A stretch of DNA of 64,000 bases from Vibrio sp. 99-8-1 (GCF_013114595.1 NZ_VTXE01000021.1:1-64000); one strand, 5' to 3'. Positions 36,187 through 45,945 are shown, counted from the stretch's first letter. The notes: a model not told the origin generated them from the sequence alone. Numbers and translations: made by a program.

Positions 36187-37425
36187 TTGTTTTTAGCCGA
36201 AAGTTTACGTTGGGAAATCAGCCTGATTGGCTTATCACTTACTCTATTTACTCTGGCAAACGTATTAACAAAACCCTACAAACATCATACAGACTGGCAA
36301 TTATGTGTCTGGCTTATCTTTCTCAATGTGCCATTCATTCATTCTTGGCTATCACACCTAAACATAGACTCCGCTACTCTATATTTGTACACCAATCCGA
36401 CATTAAATCTCGTTAATGGTCCAATGCTATATCTCTATGTGCGGACGCTAATTAACAATGAATCGGCAGGAATAAAAACAACTGAGTTTTGGCACTTTGC
36501 TCCTTTCTTACTCTTCTACCTTTTATATATTTCCACATCCCACCCTGAGATGATGCCTCAACCCGATAGAGATCTATTGAATATCGAACCCGTTGCGATA
36601 AGCAGTGTTATGACATTTTTGCAGCCAGTTCTTATCCACTTCGGCTTTATTAATGTGATCTCATTTGTTGGCTACTCAGTAGCAACGATTGTGCTACTGA
36701 ATAACCACCAGAAAAAAATACCGGGATTCTTCTCTCAAAATGATATTCAGGTAAATCTAAAATGGATTTACGCATTACCGGGCACATTTGCAACGCTCGC
36801 TCTGACTGCTGCCATTTTTGAAAGTGTTACTCTGTTCAACTCCCTTGTTCATCCGTTGATACTTCATTTATTGTCATTTCTCTGCTTTGTCATAATTCTC
36901 TGTTTTTTTGGCTTAAAGCAGAAACCTGTCTTTCAAATTGACACCAGTCAAACTAACGCTAGCATTCTTAATATAGAGAATAAAACTTTAGATGAAGACA
37001 AAAATGATGTAGAAAAAACTAATACACAGATAAGATCTGAACTAGAGCAGAATGACTCAGATAAAACATTTGTCTATCAGACTATCGAGCATATGAACGC
37101 TTATATGAAAAGCGAAAAACCCTTTATGGACCCTGATTTTTCGGTTTATACGTTAGCTAGTAGTCTGAATATTCCAAGGCGCATGTTGTCTCAAGTTCTC
37201 AGTACAGGTCTTTCAAAAAACTTCTATCAATATGTAAATGAATTCCGGATTGAAGAAGTAAAATTTCAATTGGCGAATCAAACAGAGAATACCACTATAC
37301 TTGATATTGCTTTTCAAGCAGGGTTTAAATCGAAATCAAGTTTTAACAGCCTATTTAAGCAACACTGCGATATCACACCGTCTCAATACCGAAAGAAAAT
37401 GCAACAGCAAAATGACGCTTCATAA
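36187..37425 (+). CDS. Membrane-anchored AraC-type regulator
   Basis: 412 residues. The N-terminal 240 or so hold about seven hydrophobic helices; a polar linker (about 245-300, rich in N, D, E) leads to an AraC-type DNA-binding domain (about 310-405). That domain has YTLASSLNIPRRMLSQVL and ILDIAFQAGFKSKSSFNSLF. The start is a TTG at 36187 with GGAG 7 nt upstream, by far the best signal in this frame. Such proteins sense a membrane or periplasmic signal and act on DNA from the membrane. The divergent Lcl lipoprotein gene is the probable target; this is inference from position. Confidence 0.85.
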   Translation: MFLAESLRWEISLIGLSLTLFTLANVLTKPYKHHTDWQLCVWLIFLNVPFIHSWLSHLNIDSATLYLYTNPTLNLVNGPMLYLYVRTLINNESAGIKTTEFWHFAPFLLFYLLYISTSHPEMMPQPDRDLLNIEPVAISSVMTFLQPVLIHFGFINVISFVGYSVATIVLLNNHQKKIPGFFSQNDIQVNLKWIYALPGTFATLALTAAIFESVTLFNSLVHPLILHLLSFLCFVIILCFFGLKQKPVFQIDTSQTNASILNIENKTLDEDKNDVEKTNTQIRSELEQNDSDKTFVYQTIEHMNAYMKSEKPFMDPDFSVYTLASSLNIPRRMLSQVLSTGLSKNFYQYVNEFRIEEVKFQLANQTENTTILDIAFQAGFKSKSSFNSLFKQHCDITPSQYRKKMQQQNDAS

Positions 37426-37556
37426 TCAACAATCCGGTCAATGGTTTTTAAATTTTACTCTTCGGTAGTTTGATACCGATACCGAGTGATCAAACTCGCC
37501 ATACCACTACTCTAACCCAACGTAGACCTAGAAATCACAATGCTTTCACTCTAGGT

Positions 37557-38339
37557 TCAAACCACTAGCTGAGTAAACGACAGCATATGGCTATCATTAA
37601 CCAGTTCCCCTTGAAGCAACCGTTTTTCAACTTCACTGGGGCTGTATTTGTCCGTTTTAAATGCCGATATATGGACCTTATCCCCGATTTCGATAAAGTT
37701 CTCTTCTCCCCAACCGGAGTAATTTGGCGCACCGGTATAGAGAATTAATTCTTCAGGGAAATTGTTCGCTGAAAACTCAGGATGAATCTCTTCATACATG
37801 CCCTCATCTTGCTGATGATTTACCCGCTCGATAATCCACTCGATAAGTTCTCCATGAAAGAGTTTGGTATCCAAACAATCAACTAACTCTGTCGCACAAT
37901 GAAACTTACCATCCCGCTCAATATAGGAGATAAGATTCAAATTTTTGCCGTAGTTCGCTTTGGTGAACTCCTGCATCTGCCACCAAGTTGAATTAATTCC
38001 TTTAGATTTCTCTCCCCACGCCTTTCTCTGTGAGATTTTTGATGAACCGTCCAGCGAACGAATCGTGAAATCATTTCCGATTGTCATATGTGTTGCGGTT
38101 AATTCAGATAACCTGCCGTTTTGATAGCGAGTCGCAAATCGAATGACAAATTCTGGTTCGATATCTAGGTCAGTTCCGCTCTGCGGATACTTGGCTTCAA
38201 CACCCGATGTAACCGTTTCCGGGTGATCACAATGAATCACAAATATGCCATTGGGTAATGGGTGCTCTTTTACATTCTCTGCGCCACTTAAATGGCCGAA
38301 GTAATTGCCAATGATTCCTATCGATATACTATTTAACAT
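37557..38339 (-). CDS. FAH-like protein at the end of the citrate lyase operon
   Basis: 260 residues, unnamed family; it resembles DUF5718 as I recall that family. It has features of the fumarylacetoacetate-hydrolase fold: E61 and E63 in IEPEFVIRF (metal ligands), THMTIGNDFTIRSLD with D90, K111 in GEKSKGIN, and a C-terminal YTGAPNYSGWGEENFIEIGD corresponding to the GTP..G....GD motif. FAH-fold enzymes include oxaloacetate decarboxylases and tautomerases (FAHD1). Citrate lyase makes oxaloacetate, so such an activity would fit. Good SD (AAGG, 6 nt) and 75 bp after citG on the same strand. Function not proven by sequence. Confidence 0.65.
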   Translation of the reverse strand: MLNSISIGIIGNYFGHLSGAENVKEHPLPNGIFVIHCDHPETVTSGVEAKYPQSGTDLDIEPEFVIRFATRYQNGRLSELTATHMTIGNDFTIRSLDGSSKISQRKAWGEKSKGINSTWWQMQEFTKANYGKNLNLISYIERDGKFHCATELVDCLDTKLFHGELIEWIIERVNHQQDEGMYEEIHPEFSANNFPEELILYTGAPNYSGWGEENFIEIGDKVHISAFKTDKYSPSEVEKRLLQGELVNDSHMLSFTQLVV

Positions 38340-38414
38340 TTAAAACCTTATAAAAAACTCTCACTGTTTACCAATGAGAGAGTGGAGTGAGGTAATGAGG
38401 TAGTGATCATTCCA

Positions 38415-39347
38415 TTAATTTGAACAGATATTCAGCTGTGCTAATAACCAAGTGGCAGCTAACAAATCGGCACTTCCGCCTGGACTTAAATTTTTCGCTA
38501 TTAATTGCTGGTCGAAATTAGAAATAGAAACATCATAGTTGAACTCCGAACATGCAAAGCTATCAAGTAATTTCTGAGCTTCTTTTTTTACAAAATTCAA
38601 CCCTTCTATGCCGCCTCTATTTATCAAATTGGTGTCATTATTATTCGCCATCAAAGAGAGCAAGGTTTTAGATAGAGCTTGCTCCTCAGAATAGGCTTTA
38701 TTTATATGCTCTTCATAAACCGGCAAAGCACAATCAAAAATAGTGGGGTATCCTAACGCAGCTTCTCCCCGAATGCCTGTAAAACCATAGTCATGAAAAA
38801 TGCGTTCTCCCGCGGTTCTCAAATTGCCGGTCTGTTTTTCTAGGTCATCTCGCACAATAGTTGCGCAGCAAGATCGAATCACTTCACGCACCTGAGACGC
38901 ATTAGACGGAACATTGCGTTGGTGCAACCAACCTACTGCACCGCATATAAGACCAAGGGTAAATATCATTCCTTTGTGTGTGTTCACATTGTTCGTAGCG
39001 GTAAACATCGCATGTTCGGCTTGTATGCCGACTTCTCGAAGGGGTAACAAAAGATCCGTCGGAGAAGAGTGATGAAACTCCATCCCGACGCTGACAAACT
39101 TTTTCATATAAGGACGAAGCGCATCAGAACTGGCAATAAAGGTACCAATATCCATATCCCGATGAGCGCCCGATGATGCGCAGTCCACCAACCCCGCCTT
39201 GGGCGTTAAATGCGCTTCTAGCATCATAGCGTGATAAGCCAGATTACCCACAAGCTCTGTAATATTAAGTTTTAACTTTCCACTCGATGACGTTCTATAT
39301 AGACAGCAATCATTGAGTAACCAGCGGATCGAGTTGCTCGCAATCAT
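38415..39347 (-). CDS. citG: Triphosphoribosyl-dephospho-CoA synthase CitG
   Basis: 310 residues. Makes 2'-(5''-triphosphoribosyl)-3'-dephospho-CoA from ATP and dephospho-CoA, the precursor of the citrate lyase prosthetic group. Family motifs are visible: LEAHLTPKAGLVDCASSGAH then RDMDIGTF, and AGERIFHDYGFTGIRGEAA. The start overlaps the end of citX by 38 bp, reflecting the frequent CitX-CitG coupling or fusion. Together with citX it matures CitD. Confidence 0.9.
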   Translation of the reverse strand: MIASNSIRWLLNDCCLYRTSSSGKLKLNITELVGNLAYHAMMLEAHLTPKAGLVDCASSGAHRDMDIGTFIASSDALRPYMKKFVSVGMEFHHSSPTDLLLPLREVGIQAEHAMFTATNNVNTHKGMIFTLGLICGAVGWLHQRNVPSNASQVREVIRSCCATIVRDDLEKQTGNLRTAGERIFHDYGFTGIRGEAALGYPTIFDCALPVYEEHINKAYSEEQALSKTLLSLMANNNDTNLINRGGIEGLNFVKKEAQKLLDSFACSEFNYDVSISNFDQQLIAKNLSPGGSADLLAATWLLAQLNICSN

Positions 39348-39855
39348 TTATCATCTCACTCATTTTTTGTTTAAGTTCTGACAACGCATGATTTCTGCTT
39401 CGAGCGCAAACCTTCGCATCTCTATCACATAACAGGCATGGTCGTCGCGCCAGTCTTAGGTTGTCTCTGGAAAGTGCAACACCCTTATTATCAACAACAT
39501 CAATATCGAATAACCGACCTAAAGGGTGTTCATCTTCTATGTTCACCATCCGTCGCTTCAGCACTTCTACGCTGCTCGATTCCACCGCAATTAAAAGCTC
39601 TACTCCGGTGACCAAGCTAAACTTTTCGATACTGATGATAGACAAGTTCTCTGTGCGGCAAGCTTCTAAAATCGCAATATAGCCACGCTCAAATGCAATT
39701 TGTGAAAGCTTGTTTCGCTTGATCTCCCCCATCATATTGATAGTGAAACTTATAAGGGAAAGCGAGTAGTCCTTTACCCACTTCTGTTGCCGGCTCACTC
39801 GCCGTTCCCTATTATCCAGTACCTGTTGGAGCGTTACTGTTGGCCCAGCAAACAA
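39310..39855 (-). CDS. citX: Apo-citrate lyase phosphoribosyl-dephospho-CoA transferase CitX
   Basis: 181 residues. Transfers the phosphoribosyl-dephospho-CoA prosthetic group to the serine of CitD. Family hallmarks are GRLFDIDVVD and the cysteine-rich RRPCLLCDRDAKVCARSRNH motif. The start is TTG at 39855 with AAGGA 7 nt upstream, located within the end of citF (3-bp gap between genes). Overlaps citG at its 3' end. Confidence 0.92.
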   Translation of the reverse strand: MFAGPTVTLQQVLDNRERRVSRQQKWVKDYSLSLISFTINMMGEIKRNKLSQIAFERGYIAILEACRTENLSIISIEKFSLVTGVELLIAVESSSVEVLKRRMVNIEDEHPLGRLFDIDVVDNKGVALSRDNLRLARRPCLLCDRDAKVCARSRNHALSELKQKMSEMINDCEQLDPLVTQ

Positions 39856-39858
39856 TAT

Positions 39859-41391
39859 TTAGTCCTTAACTTGTTTGATGACATCAATAACAGAACCATC
39901 ACGGTAACGAACATAGCCTACAACATTATCCAAATACTCTATCGCTTTGGGTTTTCCAGTTAACTTCTCTGCACGTTGCTGAAGGGCGTTAATATCAAAC
40001 GTTTCGATACCTGCCTCTTCAAGACGGCGCTTAACCTCTTCGCGTTTAGGATTAACGGCAACACCATGATCCGTGACTAACACATCGATTTGCGAGCCCG
40101 GTGTAACCACATTTAACACTGAATTGACTACCGTTGGTATACGACCTCTTACAAGAGGTGCGACGATAATGGTCAGATTTGCCGAGGCAGCAGTATCACT
40201 ATGACCACCAGAGGCACCACGAATTACCCCATCAGAACCGGTAATCACGTTCACATTGAAATCAACATCAATTTCCAAAGCACTAAGAATCACCACATCG
40301 AGTCTTTCTACTGTCGCTCCTAATGATGAAGGGTTCGCGTATTGATTAGCGGAGATCTCAATATGTTTTGGATTACGAGCTAACGAATCAGCGGCATCTG
40401 AGTCGAAGGACTGCACATCTAGTAAGGTCGAGATTAACCCTTTTTCGTGCATCGCCACCATGGTTGAAGTGATGCCACCTAAACCAAAACTTGCCGTGAC
40501 ATTGTGTTTGGTCATTTTATCTTCTAAGAAACGCGTTACGGCTAATGAGGCACCGCCAGATCCTGTCTGCAAAGTAAATCCATCGTAGAAATAACCTGAG
40601 TGCTCAATCACATCAGCGGCCTTTCTTGCAATCAGGAGTTCTCTAGGGTTCTTAGTCATTCGCGTCGCGTCGCCACCAATTTTTGATGCGTCGCCAACTT
40701 CTTCAACTTTCACGATCGCATCAACCTGATCTTGCGAAATTGACGCAGGAGAGTTCGGATAAGCAACCAACTCTTCCGTCAGAACAATAACCTTATCGGC
40801 ATACTGCGCATCTACTTTGGCGTAACCTAGAGAGCCGCATCGAGATCGACCAACAATCGCATTGGCATTACCAAACTCATCACTGCTTGATACCCCAATA
40901 AACGCCACATCTATTTTTAGCTCACCCGTTTCAACTAAATGCACCCGGCCGCCATGGGAGTGAATTTGAATCGGCTGTTTCATTAACCCGCGAGATATCT
41001 CCTCAGCAAGCTGTCCCCGAACGCCAGATGTATAGATTTTTCCTACAACACCATTTTTTATATGCTCAACAATAGGCACATGAATGGTTGATAGAGAGCT
41101 AGACGCCAATGTCAGATCTTTAAAGCCCATCTCTGCTATTACATCCATCACCTTGTTAATGATTTTATCTCCACCACGAAATGAGTGATGAAATGAAATC
41201 GTCATGCCATCTTTTAAGCCGCAGTTTTTTATCGCACTTTCAATAGATGCATGCATTTTGCGGTCAAGCCTATTGGTTTTATCTACCATTCGTGCAGTGA
41301 TCTCATGAGCATCGCTAAACGGTCGCATATTGCGGTGTCCATTGGCAGGAATTTCAATCTCTCTGTTTAATACATTCTTAATCGTTGTCAT
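39859..41391 (-). CDS. citF: Citrate lyase alpha subunit (citrate:acetyl-ACP transferase)
   Basis: 510 residues, full CitF length. Exchanges the acetyl group on CitD for citrate, giving citryl-ACP, the first half of cytoplasmic citrate cleavage. Recognisable are the N-terminal NVLNREIEIPANGHRNMRPF, the TISFHHSFRGGDKI motif of CoA-transferase-like subunits, LQTGSGGASLAV and the C-terminal FDINALQQRAEKLTGKP. It follows citE by 9 bp in an unbroken citDEFXG order. Confidence 0.95.
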   Translation of the reverse strand: MTTIKNVLNREIEIPANGHRNMRPFSDAHEITARMVDKTNRLDRKMHASIESAIKNCGLKDGMTISFHHSFRGGDKIINKVMDVIAEMGFKDLTLASSSLSTIHVPIVEHIKNGVVGKIYTSGVRGQLAEEISRGLMKQPIQIHSHGGRVHLVETGELKIDVAFIGVSSSDEFGNANAIVGRSRCGSLGYAKVDAQYADKVIVLTEELVAYPNSPASISQDQVDAIVKVEEVGDASKIGGDATRMTKNPRELLIARKAADVIEHSGYFYDGFTLQTGSGGASLAVTRFLEDKMTKHNVTASFGLGGITSTMVAMHEKGLISTLLDVQSFDSDAADSLARNPKHIEISANQYANPSSLGATVERLDVVILSALEIDVDFNVNVITGSDGVIRGASGGHSDTAASANLTIIVAPLVRGRIPTVVNSVLNVVTPGSQIDVLVTDHGVAVNPKREEVKRRLEEAGIETFDINALQQRAEKLTGKPKAIEYLDNVVGYVRYRDGSVIDVIKQVKD

Positions 41392-41400
41392 AGCAATGCC

Positions 41401-42276
41401 CTACTCTTTAATTCCTGTTTTTGCTCGTTGAAGTGTCCAGCGAGCTCTTTCAATGATTGGGCCATCAACCATTTTCCCGTTCAAAGATGCAACACCAGAG
41501 CCTTGGGCTTCTGCTTCTTCTGCAACTTCTATAACGGCGATAGCGTGGTCGACTTCAGCCTGAGAAGGAGCAAAAACGTTGTGCAACAATTCTATTTGAC
41601 GCGGATTGATGAGTGACTTGCCGTCAAAACCAAGAGACTTAATATGCTCCGCTTCATTGAGAAAACCTTGTTCATTGTTCGCATCGGAATACACGGTATC
41701 GAAGGCCATAATTCCCGCCGCTCGTGCTGCTTGTAAGATAGAACAGCGAGCAAACAACAGTTCTGTGCCTTCAGGGGTACGCTGCGTTCTTAAGTCTCGT
41801 ACGTAATCTTCTGCGCCAAGCGCGATACCAATAAGACGATCTGACGCGGTAGCAATTTCAACAGCATTATTGATCCCCATAGCTGACTCAATAGCGGCAA
41901 GCATACGAGTGCTGCGCGGCGCGCGGCCAAACTGCTCTTCTGCTTCTGAAATTAGTTTATCCATATCAATCACATCTTGAGCACTGTCCGTTTTAGCTAA
42001 ACGGACTGCGGTGACTCCTGCTTTTACCACCGCTCTAACATCTTCACGGCCAAATTTGGTATCCAGTCCATTCACCCTGACAATGGTTTCAATCCCCTGA
42101 TAAAATGGGTGTTGCAAAGCGTTATAAACCAACATGCGTGCCGTATCTTTCTCCCGAAGTGATACCGAATCTTCCAGATCAAACATGATGGCATCTGGCG
42201 TATAAATAAATGAGTTGCTTAACATCGCTGCGTTAGAGCCGGGTACAAACAGCATGCTTCTACGTAACTTAGCCAT
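41401..42276 (-). CDS. citE: Citrate lyase beta subunit (citryl-ACP lyase)
   Basis: 291 residues. Cleaves citryl-ACP into oxaloacetate and acetyl-ACP; HpcH/HpaI-like TIM barrel. Motifs: [24 protein letters not shown] (Mg2+ ligand region), [10 protein letters not shown] (substrate Arg) and [11 protein letters not shown]. The start at 42276 overlaps the citD stop in a TAATG junction, so translation is coupled. A longer in-frame reading upstream lies inside citD and is rejected. Confidence 0.95.
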   Translation of the reverse strand: MAKLRRSMLFVPGSNAAMLSNSFIYTPDAIMFDLEDSVSLREKDTARMLVYNALQHPFYQGIETIVRVNGLDTKFGREDVRAVVKAGVTAVRLAKTDSAQDVIDMDKLISEAEEQFGRAPRSTRMLAAIESAMGINNAVEIATASDRLIGIALGAEDYVRDLRTQRTPEGTELLFARCSILQAARAAGIMAFDTVYSDANNEQGFLNEAEHIKSLGFDGKSLINPRQIELLHNVFAPSQAEVDHAIAVIEVAEEAEAQGSGVASLNGKMVDGPIIERARWTLQRAKTGIKE

Positions 42277-42569
42277 TACAAGTTTCCCCAAGCCATCTGT
42301 TCTGTTTTCGCTGCGCGCATAACCGCAGCCTGTACTCGAGCTCTGATAACACAATCAAGAGCGCCTTTGTCATTGACAGTAACGCACGCGGCTTCAACGC
42401 CCATTTTGCAGAGTGTCTCTTCTACAACTTGCGTAATCTGTTCACTAAACTGTTTCTCTACAGAGCTTGTGATTTCTATGTCTAACGTTTTGCTTTCAGA
42501 AGGCCAGACCTCAACTAACAGGTCACTGGACTCCAGCGTTCCGGCATAAGATCGCTGAGCGATTATCAT
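42276..42569 (-). CDS. citD: Citrate lyase acyl carrier protein (gamma subunit)
   Basis: 97 residues, typical CitD size. Carries the phosphoribosyl-dephospho-CoA arm on S14 in [11 protein letters not shown], matching the Klebsiella modification site. It is the first gene of this citrate lyase operon. The ligase gene citC, which normally precedes citD and acetylates the arm, is not here; the upstream 470 bp contain only a control region and a hairpin. Confidence 0.93.
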   Translation of the reverse strand: MIIAQRSYAGTLESSDLLVEVWPSESKTLDIEITSSVEKQFSEQITQVVEETLCKMGVEAACVTVNDKGALDCVIRARVQAAVMRAAKTEQMAWGNL

Positions 42570-43039
42570 TTTATTTCCTCGTAAATCGTGTGTTGGAGTA
42601 GGTCAAAATTTTGATTCGAGGCGGAAAGGCAAGCTATTTACCAATTCGTCTATATCCCCAGCACTGCTTCACCGTTGCAATGCCGAAGTCAGGTCTATTT
42701 TCCGTATTAAGCGCGACGAATTAGCGACAACAATCAAGCTTCTCAGCAAGTTAAAAATCATTAATGGATTTTATGAATTTAATCTTTACTTTAAGGTGGC
42801 TTTATTCAAAGGGCAGAAAAGAGTGTGCTAAGAGAGGTTGTTCAGTCTGAAAGGGGTTGGGCAAGATATTGTTAGTGCTGCCTTGTATAAAGCACCAATA
42901 AACTACTGCAAAAATAGTCGCGAAAGATCAACTGACCCTCATATAAAGTAGAGCATCCTTACAGGACGCTCTACTTTATATGAGGGTTAACTTCATTCGG
43001 TAAACGGTATAAAAGAATGGCAAGCCCGAACTGGAGAAA
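42570..43039. promoter_or_regulatory. Citrate lyase operon control region
   Basis: 470 bp between citB and citD without an ORF. The citD-proximal 360 bp should contain the promoter and CitB-binding sites; AT-rich stretches at about 42740-42800 are candidates. The distal part holds the 20-bp stem-loop at 42935-42987. In relatives I know, citC occupies this position. Confidence 0.5.
42935..42987 (-). terminator. Very long perfect hairpin after citB
   Basis: ACCCTCATATAAAGTAGAGC (42935-42954) is the exact reverse complement of 42968-42987, with a 13-nt loop that can extend the stem by three more pairs. It lies 53 bp past the citB stop. The lack of a following U tract on the minus strand makes it unlike an ordinary terminator, but termination or 3'-end protection of citAB mRNA is the simplest use. 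Confidence 0.55.
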
Positions 43040-43732
43040 CTAACTGGACTTTAAATACACTCGTTCTGGTCGGCCAACCCTGCCGTGTTCATTTTCTGCT
43101 TGCAAAAATCCACTAGAAGCACAGTATTCGAGATAACGTCGAGCGGTGGTTTTACTGATACCGACCTGTTCTCCTAAGCTTTCAGCAGTAAATCTAGTAC
43201 CAACGTTCCTGATAAAGACCTCTTTGATTTTATCTAGAGTTAACTCACCAATCCCTTTTGGTAACGTCTTTGCCGTTTTATCTCTCACTTGGATATTAAA
43301 TAAGTCGTCCACATGTCGCTGGCTTATATTGTCGTAGGCATTGAGTGCGCTGTAGTATTTTAAATACCGATTTAAGGTGTCTTTTAACCGATCGTAAGCG
43401 ATGGGTTTTAAAATATAATCAAAGCATCCGCAGTGCATGGCATCTTTTACCGTATCCATTTCGCTAGCTGCGGTAACCAGAATAACATCTGGTTTTTTTT
43501 CATTCTTTTCCGAGACAATCTCACGCAATAGATCGACACCCAGCCCATCAGGTAAGTAGTTATCCAAAATGACAAGTTGAGGTTTATGAACCTTAATCAT
43601 GGTTCTCGCCATATTCAGATTAGAAGCTATTCCCACAGGATTGAAGCGAAACATCTGTCTTAAAAACTGGGCATGTAACTCAGCGATTCCTACTTCGTCT
43701 TCTACTATTACTACGTCTATCAATTCCATCAT
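43040..43732 (-). CDS. citB: CitB/DcuR-family response regulator
   Basis: 230 residues. The receiver domain has ED near residue 11-12 and phosphoacceptor D57 in LVILDNYLPDG, with K-P in YILKPIAYDRL. The C-terminal part (about 165-225) is the CitB-type HTH with ESLGEQVGISKTTARRYLEY. It is the partner of the CitA kinase encoded immediately upstream (stop and start adjoin) and, by homology, activates citrate fermentation genes anaerobically in the presence of citrate. The citDEFXG operon begins 470 bp downstream. Confidence 0.93.
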   Translation of the reverse strand: MMELIDVVIVEDEVGIAELHAQFLRQMFRFNPVGIASNLNMARTMIKVHKPQLVILDNYLPDGLGVDLLREIVSEKNEKKPDVILVTAASEMDTVKDAMHCGCFDYILKPIAYDRLKDTLNRYLKYYSALNAYDNISQRHVDDLFNIQVRDKTAKTLPKGIGELTLDKIKEVFIRNVGTRFTAESLGEQVGISKTTARRYLEYCASSGFLQAENEHGRVGRPERVYLKSS

Positions 43733-45364
43733 CTATGTCCGTCTTTTTGGAATAAAAATTGAAAAAATGGTTCCTTTGGGTTCCGCATCATCAACCAAAA
43801 TCATACCACCTGCATTTGTTACATAGCGATGAACAAGATAAAGTCCGATGCCATGCCCCTCACTCTTTTTTTTACTTGTCACCCCACGCCGATACAGGGA
43901 ATCTGCCACGTCCGGATCAATACCCGTACCGTTATCTGCCACTTCCATAACCAACTCTTTTCCTGCATCTGTGATCAAAAATGTGACGACTTTATTGCTA
44001 TTCGGGTTGTTAAGAGACGCTTCAAAAGCATTGTCTAACAAGTTACCTATTACTGCCGACAACTCATTTACATCAATCATCTCTGTTGAGGCCGATAACT
44101 CACATGTTGGGTCAAATTGTAGCTCTAAGCCTAACTCTTTTGAGCGAGTATATTTGCCTAACAACAAGCCTGCAATTTGGTTGTTTTTAATGTTTTTCCT
44201 AATATAGTCAATTAATCTTTGATTATTATTGTTCTCTTGATTAATTAATAACAGCGCCGCGTCACTGTCACCAATTTCAATAAGACCAGAGATCATAGAC
44301 AATTTATTTGCGTATTCATGCCTTAATACCCTTAAATTATCGGTGTATTGTTTTATTTGCGTCAGCTCTGCGGTTAATGAGTTAATATCATCTTTGCGTC
44401 TAAAACTAACCACCCAGCCAATAAGAAGATCCGCTTCTATCATAGCAACACGATTCGCGATAAAGGTACTTCCATTAAAATAGACAATCTCATCTTTTAT
44501 ATTTTTATCAAAAGGCTCCTGAAAAAATATTTTCGTTTGAGACAAATACTCTAGAATACTGCTATTTTTCAGTTCACTAGCTTGTTTATTAATACCCAAC
44601 ATCGCAAGCGCTGTTTTGTTAATCGCCAAAATCTTGCCTTGCTTATCAATGGCAATCACTCCCTCGTAGACAGATTTCAGTATCGAATTTTGTAGATATA
44701 AGGCCAGCGCTATCTGCGAAGGCTCCATGCCATTCATTTTCCGCTTAATATGACGAGAAAAAAACCACGCACCGATGATTGTCAAAATGAATACCGTAAG
44801 CACATCGTAAGCAAAAGGTTTTGCATAAAACAATAGCCATTGATCAAAACGGTTGAGTAAGTAACCCACCGATACAACACCGATGATTGAGCCGTCAAAA
44901 TCAATAATAGGCGTTTTGCCTCGAACACCGTAACCTAAGCTTCCCTCTCTAATAGAAACGTAAGATTCACCTCTTTCTAGTGCCCCCGCGTTATCGCCGC
45001 CCTGCATAGGGAAACCAATTTTATCCTCAACTGGGTGAGCCAGACGAATGCCTTCTGTATCTCCAACAACAATAAAACTGGCATCTGAGATCTTGGTTAA
45101 ACGCTCGATCAGTTTTTTAATCTCTGGCTGATTTCTCACTCTGACGTCATTAATTAACTCAGGATCACTGGCAATTTCCTGCGCCTGAATCAGTGCTCGA
45201 GTTCCAACCTGATCCTCAAGTGTATCAAGCAAGGCTGAATGGAAATTACTGCTCATGAATACAAGCTGCAGAGTTAGCAAAGCAAAAATGAGAAGAAAAA
45301 CTTTTTTCCTGAATGAAAAACCAAACTTCACTTTACTTATCAATTGATGAGAGATTTCATTCAT
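43733..45364 (-). CDS. citA: Citrate sensor histidine kinase CitA
   Basis: 543 residues. Membrane helix (about 19-41), periplasmic PASp domain (about 45-175) with the ligand-site pattern RLAHP...IG...SLGYGVRGKTP, second helix (about 185-203), cytoplasmic PAS (about 220-330). The H box LRHEYANK contains phosphoacceptor H349, and the ATPase domain has NLLDNAFEAS, DNGTGI and GHGIGLYLV. It binds external citrate and phosphorylates CitB. All catalytic residues are intact, in contrast to the second CitA-like protein at 61956. Confidence 0.93.
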   Translation of the reverse strand: MNEISHQLISKVKFGFSFRKKVFLLIFALLTLQLVFMSSNFHSALLDTLEDQVGTRALIQAQEIASDPELINDVRVRNQPEIKKLIERLTKISDASFIVVGDTEGIRLAHPVEDKIGFPMQGGDNAGALERGESYVSIREGSLGYGVRGKTPIIDFDGSIIGVVSVGYLLNRFDQWLLFYAKPFAYDVLTVFILTIIGAWFFSRHIKRKMNGMEPSQIALALYLQNSILKSVYEGVIAIDKQGKILAINKTALAMLGINKQASELKNSSILEYLSQTKIFFQEPFDKNIKDEIVYFNGSTFIANRVAMIEADLLIGWVVSFRRKDDINSLTAELTQIKQYTDNLRVLRHEYANKLSMISGLIEIGDSDAALLLINQENNNNQRLIDYIRKNIKNNQIAGLLLGKYTRSKELGLELQFDPTCELSASTEMIDVNELSAVIGNLLDNAFEASLNNPNSNKVVTFLITDAGKELVMEVADNGTGIDPDVADSLYRRGVTSKKKSEGHGIGLYLVHRYVTNAGGMILVDDAEPKGTIFSIFIPKRRT

Positions 45365-45905
45365 AACCCGATGCCCAGCTAGCTGTTCTTGATATATTCC
45401 ACTTAATTATAGTTTTAATAATAATATAATTCACCACTAAATCTAAACAGTGTGATAACGGATATAAAAACCGAATATATTATATCTATCATCATTAACA
45501 TATTCTTTAAGTAAAACAGTACGCCACAATCAAGACTCATATTTTTACTAGTATTTAATGCACCTAATGGTTTTAATGAATTTAATTATTGTCAATCCCA
45601 TTCACTCAACGGTTAGATAATATCCATCATCAAATATATCGAGTTATACCAATCACATTCATTATCTAGAAAAAGTGAACTCAATTTCTCAGAATAACTA
45701 AGAGCACCATAGCAAGTTATAATTAAATATCGCGTCCATTCATGTCTTTTTTTGTCCGTTTCTGTCAATTTAATCAAATTTTATACTACCGAACAGATAC
45801 TAAGCTGGATGAATATAAATGAAAGAAGCAGAGGTTCTGAGGACGTACGACATTAGAAAGTAATCAAATATTGATTCTTGTGCTGATCGGATTTAATTCC
45901 GCCCA

Positions 45906-45934
45906 GAAAAAAAGACCTCTCGAAAAAGGTCTTT
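45906..45934 (-). terminator. Terminator after iolG
   Basis: AAAGACCT (45911-45918) pairs with AGGTCTTT (45927-45934); on the minus strand it runs into a T tract. Confidence 0.85.
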
Positions 45935-45945
45935 GATGGCTTAAT

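Noticed and set aside
36138..36416. 92-residue open frame overlapping the start of the membrane-bound AraC gene
   Set aside because: It is in another frame of a well-supported gene. An ATG at 36170 uses the sequence around the SD that better serves the TTG at 36187, and the product looks like nothing known.
37467..37496. Inverted repeat AGTTTGAT/ATCAAACT between the AraC gene and the FAH-like gene
   Set aside because: Short arms, no U tract and a long loop; I could not call it a terminator or operator.
42276..42354. Longer N-terminus for citE
   Set aside because: The extension lies inside citD in another frame; the TAATG junction is the expected coupled start.
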